From the NCBI GenBank assembly GCA_900315665.1, contig OMZX01000031.1, forward strand, positions 1-45,763: DNA of 45,763 nucleotides, in the 5' to 3' direction. Position numbers and translations under genes: made by a program. This DNA comes from an uncultured Eubacteriales bacterium (GTDB lineage: Bacteria; Bacillota; Clostridia; Lachnospirales; Lachnospiraceae). Below the pieces are notes generated by a model. It worked only from the letters and a program-made list of their open reading frames with translations. It was not told the origin of the DNA and ran no database searches. This document shows, in pieces, positions 41,983-45,763 of this stretch. The first letter of the stretch is position 1. Each line of letters starts with the position of its first letter.

Positions 41983-43146
41983 ATGCAGTTCAGTAAAACC
42001 TTAAACCGTTTTGAGCCGGAGATTTTTGCAGCACTCAATGATAAAAAGATCGCACTCGAAAAAGAAGGGCGGACGATCTATAACCTGAGTGTCGGTACAC
42101 CGGATTTTGAAACGCCGGCACATATCAAGCAGGCGCTGATCGACGCCGCAAAAGATCAGAATAACTGGAAATATTCCCTTCGCGATTCCGAACGGCTCGT
42201 TTCTGCTGTACAGAGCTATTATAAGAAGCGTTTCGATGTCGCACTGCAGCCGGATGAGATCCAGAGCTGTAACGGCTCCCAGGATGGCCTCGGACACATC
42301 GGTATGGTGCTTTGCGATGAAGGCGATACGGTTCTGCTTCCATCTCCCTGCTATCCTGCTTTCATCACGACAGTCAAGATGTGCGGCGCAGAGCCCTATT
42401 TCTATCCGATGACGAAGGAGACCGGTTTCCTTCCGAAGGTCTGGGAAATTCCGGAGGATGTTGCGAAGAAGGCAAAATTTATGATCGTGTCTCTCCCGTC
42501 AAACCCGATGGGCTCGATCGGTACCCCAGAGCTCTACGAAGAGATCATTGCCTTTGCAAAAAAATATGATATTCTGATCGTCCATGACAATGCCTACAGC
42601 GATATCATCTTTGATGGTAAAGTCGGACAGAGCTTTTTGAGCTACCCCGGTGCCCGCGAGGTCGGCGTCGAGTTCTTCTCGCTATCCAAGAGCTTCAATC
42701 TGACCGGTGCTCGTATCAGCTTCCTTGTCGGCCGCTCGGATGTCGTGCAGGCCTTCCGTAAACTGCATTCGCAGGTCGATTTCGGTATGTTCTACCCGGT
42801 GCAGGAGGCAGCGATCGCAGCACTTACCGGCCCGCTCGATTCCGTAAAGGAGCAGTGCCGGAAATACCAGGAGCGCCGGGATGCCCTCTGCGGCGGTCTC
42901 CGCTCCATCGGCTGGGATGCAGTGAACAGTCACGGCAGCATGTTCGTCTGGGTCCCGATCCCGGAGAAATTCAAATCCTCGATGGATTTTTGCCTCGAGC
43001 TCATCGAAAAGGCCGGCGTCATCTGTACGCCCGGCATCAGCTTCGGCCCACTTGGCGAAGGCTATGTGCGTTTTGCACTGGTATTGCCTCCGAAAAAAAT
43101 CCGCGAAGCCATCGACGCGATTGACGAAAGTGGTATTCTGAAATGA
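41983..43146 (+). CDS. Class I/II PLP aminotransferase
   Basis: A 387-residue fold-type I aminotransferase. The PLP lysine is K236 in FFSLSKSFNLTGARIS; N174 in LPSNPMGS and D202 in IVHDNAYSDI bind the cofactor; YNLSVGTPDFETP is the substrate-loop start. The closest groups are LL-diaminopimelate or aspartate/alanine-type aminotransferases, but the sequence does not settle the substrate. GGAGGA lies six bases before the ATG at 41983. Its stop overlaps the start of the TauE/SafE permease gene by four bases (ATGA), so the two are one operon. Confidence 0.9.
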   Translation: MQFSKTLNRFEPEIFAALNDKKIALEKEGRTIYNLSVGTPDFETPAHIKQALIDAAKDQNNWKYSLRDSERLVSAVQSYYKKRFDVALQPDEIQSCNGSQDGLGHIGMVLCDEGDTVLLPSPCYPAFITTVKMCGAEPYFYPMTKETGFLPKVWEIPEDVAKKAKFMIVSLPSNPMGSIGTPELYEEIIAFAKKYDILIVHDNAYSDIIFDGKVGQSFLSYPGAREVGVEFFSLSKSFNLTGARISFLVGRSDVVQAFRKLHSQVDFGMFYPVQEAAIAALTGPLDSVKEQCRKYQERRDALCGGLRSIGWDAVNSHGSMFVWVPIPEKFKSSMDFCLELIEKAGVICTPGISFGPLGEGYVRFALVLPPKKIREAIDAIDESGILK

Positions 43147-43925
43147 TGAATATTACCCCTATGACATATCCAATCGTCTGTCCGCTTGTTTTCCTGGCGG
43201 GACTCGTGGATGCCATCGGCGGCGGTGGCGGGCTGATTTCTCTTCCTGCCTATCTTCTGACTGGTCTTGATCCGCATGTTGCGATCGCGACCAATAAGCT
43301 CTCGAGCTGTCTCGGGACGGCTGTCGCTACCGGAAGATTTGTAAAGCAGCGTCTCATCAATTGGCGGATGGCCGTTCCCGGTGTGGTCTGTGCCTTTATC
43401 GGTTCTTCGATCGGTGCACGGGTTTCACTGGTTACGCCGGAAACTGTACTGCTTGGCATCCTCATCGTCCTACTGCCTGTGACAGCCTTTATTGTTTTAA
43501 ATAAGAATCTTTTTCAGGATCATCGGGAAGAAGATGAAGTGATCACGCAGAAGACCTATGTGATTGCTGCGCTGGCGGCGCTCATCGTCGGGTTTTATGA
43601 TGGCTTTTACGGTCCCGGAACCGGAACCTTCCTGATTATAGCTTTTACTGCCTTCGCGGGACTGGGCCTCAAATCCGCAAACGGCGAAACGAAAGTCATT
43701 AATCTGACGACCAATCTTGTCGCACTCTGTGTTTTTCTTCTGCATGGCAAGGTGCTTATCATGCTTGGTCTACCGGCTGCACTCTGCAACATGCTTGGAA
43801 ACTACATCGGGGCAGGACTGATGATGAAAAACGGGATGAAGATCGTTCGACCTTCTATCCTGATCGTGTTGCTTCTTCTTGCGATCAAGATTCTGAGTCA
43901 GTTCTTTTCATCATCAATCATTTAG
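43143..43925 (+). CDS. TauE/SafE-family (TSUP) permease
   Basis: A 260-residue membrane protein with about seven or eight hydrophobic segments. The two repeats of the family are visible: FLAGLVDAIGGGGGLISLPAYLLTGLDPHVAIATNKLSS near the start and ALIVGFYDGFYGPGTGTFLIIAFTAFAGLGLKSANGETKVINLTTN in the second half. The family exports or takes up sulfite, sulfoacetate and other small anions. Coupled translation with the aminotransferase suggests that it moves a product or substrate of that enzyme. The frame starts at 43143 inside the upstream stop codon, and the next ATG (43146) is an alternative. Confidence 0.9.
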   Translation: MMNITPMTYPIVCPLVFLAGLVDAIGGGGGLISLPAYLLTGLDPHVAIATNKLSSCLGTAVATGRFVKQRLINWRMAVPGVVCAFIGSSIGARVSLVTPETVLLGILIVLLPVTAFIVLNKNLFQDHREEDEVITQKTYVIAALAALIVGFYDGFYGPGTGTFLIIAFTAFAGLGLKSANGETKVINLTTNLVALCVFLLHGKVLIMLGLPAALCNMLGNYIGAGLMMKNGMKIVRPSILIVLLLLAIKILSQFFSSSII

Positions 43926-44055
43926 CCACTTCATTGGTAAATTTTCAAATCACCACTTGTCATCCGGCCTTTTGCATGCTATCACAGTCACCGGTGTTAT
44001 TCATGTGAAAAAGGACAGGCAAAGATGTCTGGTTTGATCAAATCAGGAGGTCTTC

Positions 44056-45429
44056 ATGACGAAGAATGGAAAGACGCACCAGGTAGACATGCTTCACGGG
44101 CCACTTCTTCAGAAGCTCGTCATGTTTGCTCTTCCGCTCACACTGACCAGTATCCTGCAGCAGCTTTTTAACTCTGCCGATACCGCGGTCGTCGGGCATT
44201 TCGTTTCCAGTGCCGCACAGGCCGCGGTCGGTGCAAACAGCTCCGTCATTAATCTCCTCGTCAACACCTTCGTCGGCATGTCGGTCGGTGCCAATGTTGT
44301 CGTCGCCGCACTCATCGCCCGTGACCAGAAAAAGGCCATCTCCGATGCGGTGCATACGATCATCGCCTTTTCACTCGCGGTCAGCTTCCTGATCATTGTA
44401 ATCGGCGAGCTCTTTGCGGCACCGATTCTTCGTCTCATGGCGACACCAGAGGATGTAATCGGGCTTGCAACCCTTTACCTCCGCATCTATTTCGTTGGTG
44501 TCCCCTTCGAGATGGTTTATAATTTCGCCTCAGCGATCCTTCGTGCCCGCGGAGACAGTCAGCGGCCGCTCTATAGTCTCATGTTATCCGGCGTGATCAA
44601 TGTCATCTTAAATCTATTTTTCGTCATCGTGCTCGGTATGAGCGTCGATGGCGTCGCTTATGCTACGGTCATTTCGAACGCGATTGCCGCCGGCATGGTG
44701 CTCTATTTCCTGATGACGGAGGAAGCGCCTTTTACATTTTCCTTTCAGAAGCTTCACATTGATAGAGCCTATCTTCATCGTGTCATCGTGATCGGTGCCC
44801 CGGCAGGCTTCCAGGGCGCCCTGTTTTCAATCTCCAATGTTGTCGTCCAGAGCGCCATCAACACCTTCGGATCGGCTGCTGTCGCCGGCGGTTCGATCGC
44901 ACTCTACTTTGATCTTTTCGCTTACTTCTTCTGTAACGGCTTCAGCCAGGCCTGCGTCACATTCGTAAGCCAGAACGCCGCTGCCGGAAAGGAAGACCGG
45001 TGCCGTAAGGTATTTTCACTGTGCCTCAGCTGTGCTCTTCTTTTCACCTTCATCGTCGGTGCTATCTTCGTCTTCTTCCAGGACTTTTTCCTCGGCCTTT
45101 ACACTGCCGACGCGGCTGTCCTCTCCTTCGCTTCGATCAAGATGCTTCACTCCTGCTTCTTTGAATTCCTCGAAGCACCCTTCGACGTCACCGGCTCTGC
45201 TATCCGCGGCCACGGAAACTCTATGCTGCCGACCATTATCACGATCATCGGTACCTGTCTCTCCCGTCTCGGCTACGTCTTCTTCCTTTTCCCCTACCAG
45301 CACGACTTCGCAGCACTCATGAACGTCTACCCCATCTCCTGGATCCTGACGTCTATAATAATGTTGTTTGCATATTACCGGATGGAGAAGAAGTTAGCGG
45401 CTTCCCTCCCAGGCACACTCAAGCCGTAG
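44056..45429 (+). CDS. MATE-family efflux transporter
   Basis: A 457-residue protein with about twelve hydrophobic segments, of the NorM/DinF superfamily. The N-terminal HGPLLQKLVMFALPLTLTSILQQLFNSADTAVVGHFVSSAAQAAVGANSSV is diagnostic, and the half-repeat recurs at about residue 235 (VIVIGAPAGFQGALFSISNVVVQSAINTFGSAAVAG). It exports drugs or metabolites using a sodium or proton gradient. AGGAGG precedes the ATG. It stands 130 bases after the TauE/SafE gene and may have its own promoter. A long palindrome and the rRNA terminator follow. Confidence 0.94.
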   Translation: MTKNGKTHQVDMLHGPLLQKLVMFALPLTLTSILQQLFNSADTAVVGHFVSSAAQAAVGANSSVINLLVNTFVGMSVGANVVVAALIARDQKKAISDAVHTIIAFSLAVSFLIIVIGELFAAPILRLMATPEDVIGLATLYLRIYFVGVPFEMVYNFASAILRARGDSQRPLYSLMLSGVINVILNLFFVIVLGMSVDGVAYATVISNAIAAGMVLYFLMTEEAPFTFSFQKLHIDRAYLHRVIVIGAPAGFQGALFSISNVVVQSAINTFGSAAVAGGSIALYFDLFAYFFCNGFSQACVTFVSQNAAAGKEDRCRKVFSLCLSCALLFTFIVGAIFVFFQDFFLGLYTADAAVLSFASIKMLHSCFFEFLEAPFDVTGSAIRGHGNSMLPTIITIIGTCLSRLGYVFFLFPYQHDFAALMNVYPISWILTSIIMLFAYYRMEKKLAASLPGTLKP

Positions 45430-45475
45430 TGTTCCGCTAAGCCATCATTTCTTTCGGACAGCAGTATCATAGAAC

Positions 45476-45539
45476 GCGAAGCAGGAGTGCCCCGGGCAGT
45501 GACATTTAAATGTCGCTGCCCGGGGCACTCCTGCTTCGC
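45476..45539. repeat. 64-bp palindrome with CATTTAAATG core
   Basis: A 24-bp left arm (45476-45499, beginning GCGAAGCAGG and ending CCGGGCAG) pairs perfectly with 45516-45539. One mismatched pair lies inside, and the centre GACATTTAAATGTC is itself palindromic. It lies between the MATE gene and the convergent rRNA terminator. TCTTTTA follows on the plus strand, so it may end the MATE transcript. Core and flanking CGGGCA/TGCCCG are shared with the palindrome at 12394-12435. Confidence 0.8.
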
Positions 45540-45553
45540 TCTTTTATCAGTAT

Positions 45554-45580
45554 AAAAAAGCAGACCCTCTCGGGTCTGCT
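45554..45580 (-). terminator. Terminator of the rRNA operon
   Basis: AGCAGACCC (45559-45567) and GGGTCTGCT (45572-45580) form a 9-bp perfect stem with a four-base loop. On the minus strand it is followed by TTTTTT (45554-45559 region). It lies about 58 bases past the 3' end of the 23S gene. Confidence 0.85.
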
Positions 45581-45637
45581 CTTTCTATGTACATTTTATA
45601 AAAATCACAACTACGATTAAATAAACCTAACCAGCCA

Positions 45638-45763
45638 ATTGGATAAGCCCTCGACCTATTAGTAACCATCACCTGAGTGCCTCACGGCACTTACAGCCTG
45701 GCCCTATCAACCTTGTACTCTTCAAGGGGTCTTACTCTTGCGATGGGATATCTCATCTTGAGG
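45638..45763 (-). rRNA. 23S ribosomal RNA, 3' end
   Basis: Read on the minus strand, the segment has the conserved 23S 3'-terminal sequence: GATGAGATATCCC near the window edge, AAGTAAGACCCC-like AGAGTAAGACCCC, GTTGATAGGCC-like GTTGATAGGGCCAGG, and ends with GGTCGAGGGCTTATCC, the counterpart of the GGTCGAGGACTTAACC end in Bacillus. Only the last 126 or so bases are in the window. No 5S gene follows before the terminator. Confidence 0.93.

Noticed and set aside
45580-45640. Possible 5S rRNA or tRNA behind 23S
   Set aside because: The interval is under 60 bases and shows neither a 5S-like fold nor a cloverleaf.

Overview
The window reads as chromosome of an anaerobic, gut- or mouth-type Firmicute, most likely a Lachnospiraceae-like Clostridia. 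The signs are strong Shine-Dalgarno sites (GGAGG/AAGGAG), lipoprotein sugar-binding proteins with Thr/Ala/Glu-rich linkers, AraC and YesM/YesN-type regulators, an anaerobe-type ThiC and XdhC-type molybdenum-enzyme maturation genes. This assignment is an inference from gene content, not from a database match.

Layout. 1-5 kb: 5' end of a sugar-binding lipoprotein gene (leftward), thiC under a TPP riboswitch with its own terminator, an orphan AAA-type ATPase preceded by iterated ACTGTAA motifs, and a fusion of low-molecular-weight tyrosine phosphatase with a Maf pyrophosphatase. 5-9.4 kb: GH36 alpha-galactosidase with an AraC regulator, then a PAP2 membrane phosphatase. 9.4-12.4 kb: a LysR regulator, a HicAB toxin-antitoxin pair and the AzlCD exporter. 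12.4-14.4 kb: a scar where the 5' part of a GH3 glucosidase gene is joined to the 3' part of a GPH sugar symporter gene. 14.7-16.3 kb: a Bax-inhibitor-1 family membrane protein and a RelBE-type toxin-antitoxin pair.

16.4-33.8 kb is the main functional block, a uronic-acid polysaccharide (glycosaminoglycan-like) utilisation locus. The leftward run is sugar-binding lipoprotein, internal terminator, two ABC permeases, GH88 unsaturated glucuronyl hydrolase, an unusual ~280-bp inverted-repeat element, GH2 beta-glucuronidase and a DUF2264 protein. Divergent from it are a YesM-type sensor kinase and a YesN-type response regulator that carries two frameshifts in this sequence. Beyond them lie a heparinase II/III-type lyase, a discoidin-type sugar-binding protein and an aldo/keto reductase. 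Proposed logic: the lyase makes unsaturated oligosaccharides, the ABC system imports them, GH88 removes the unsaturated uronate and GUS removes glucuronate. Several of these enzymes carry hydrophilic, AT-richer in-frame insertions.

33.9-45.4 kb: a fused ThrE-type exporter, a Y-family polymerase with a YolD-like partner, a leftward molybdenum-enzyme maturation group (moaC, cysteine desulfurase, XdhC, histidine-phosphatase/HD fusion), a decayed patch with a Crp/Fnr fragment, then an aminotransferase, a TauE/SafE permease and a MATE exporter. The right edge holds the 3' end of a 23S rRNA gene on the minus strand, followed directly by a terminator with no 5S gene. Two strong palindromes with the same CATTTAAATG core lie between convergent transcription units at 12.4 kb and 45.5 kb.

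The best candidates for something undescribed are the giant inverted-repeat element at 20,966-21,247 and the recurring hydrophilic insertions in the sugar-degrading enzymes.
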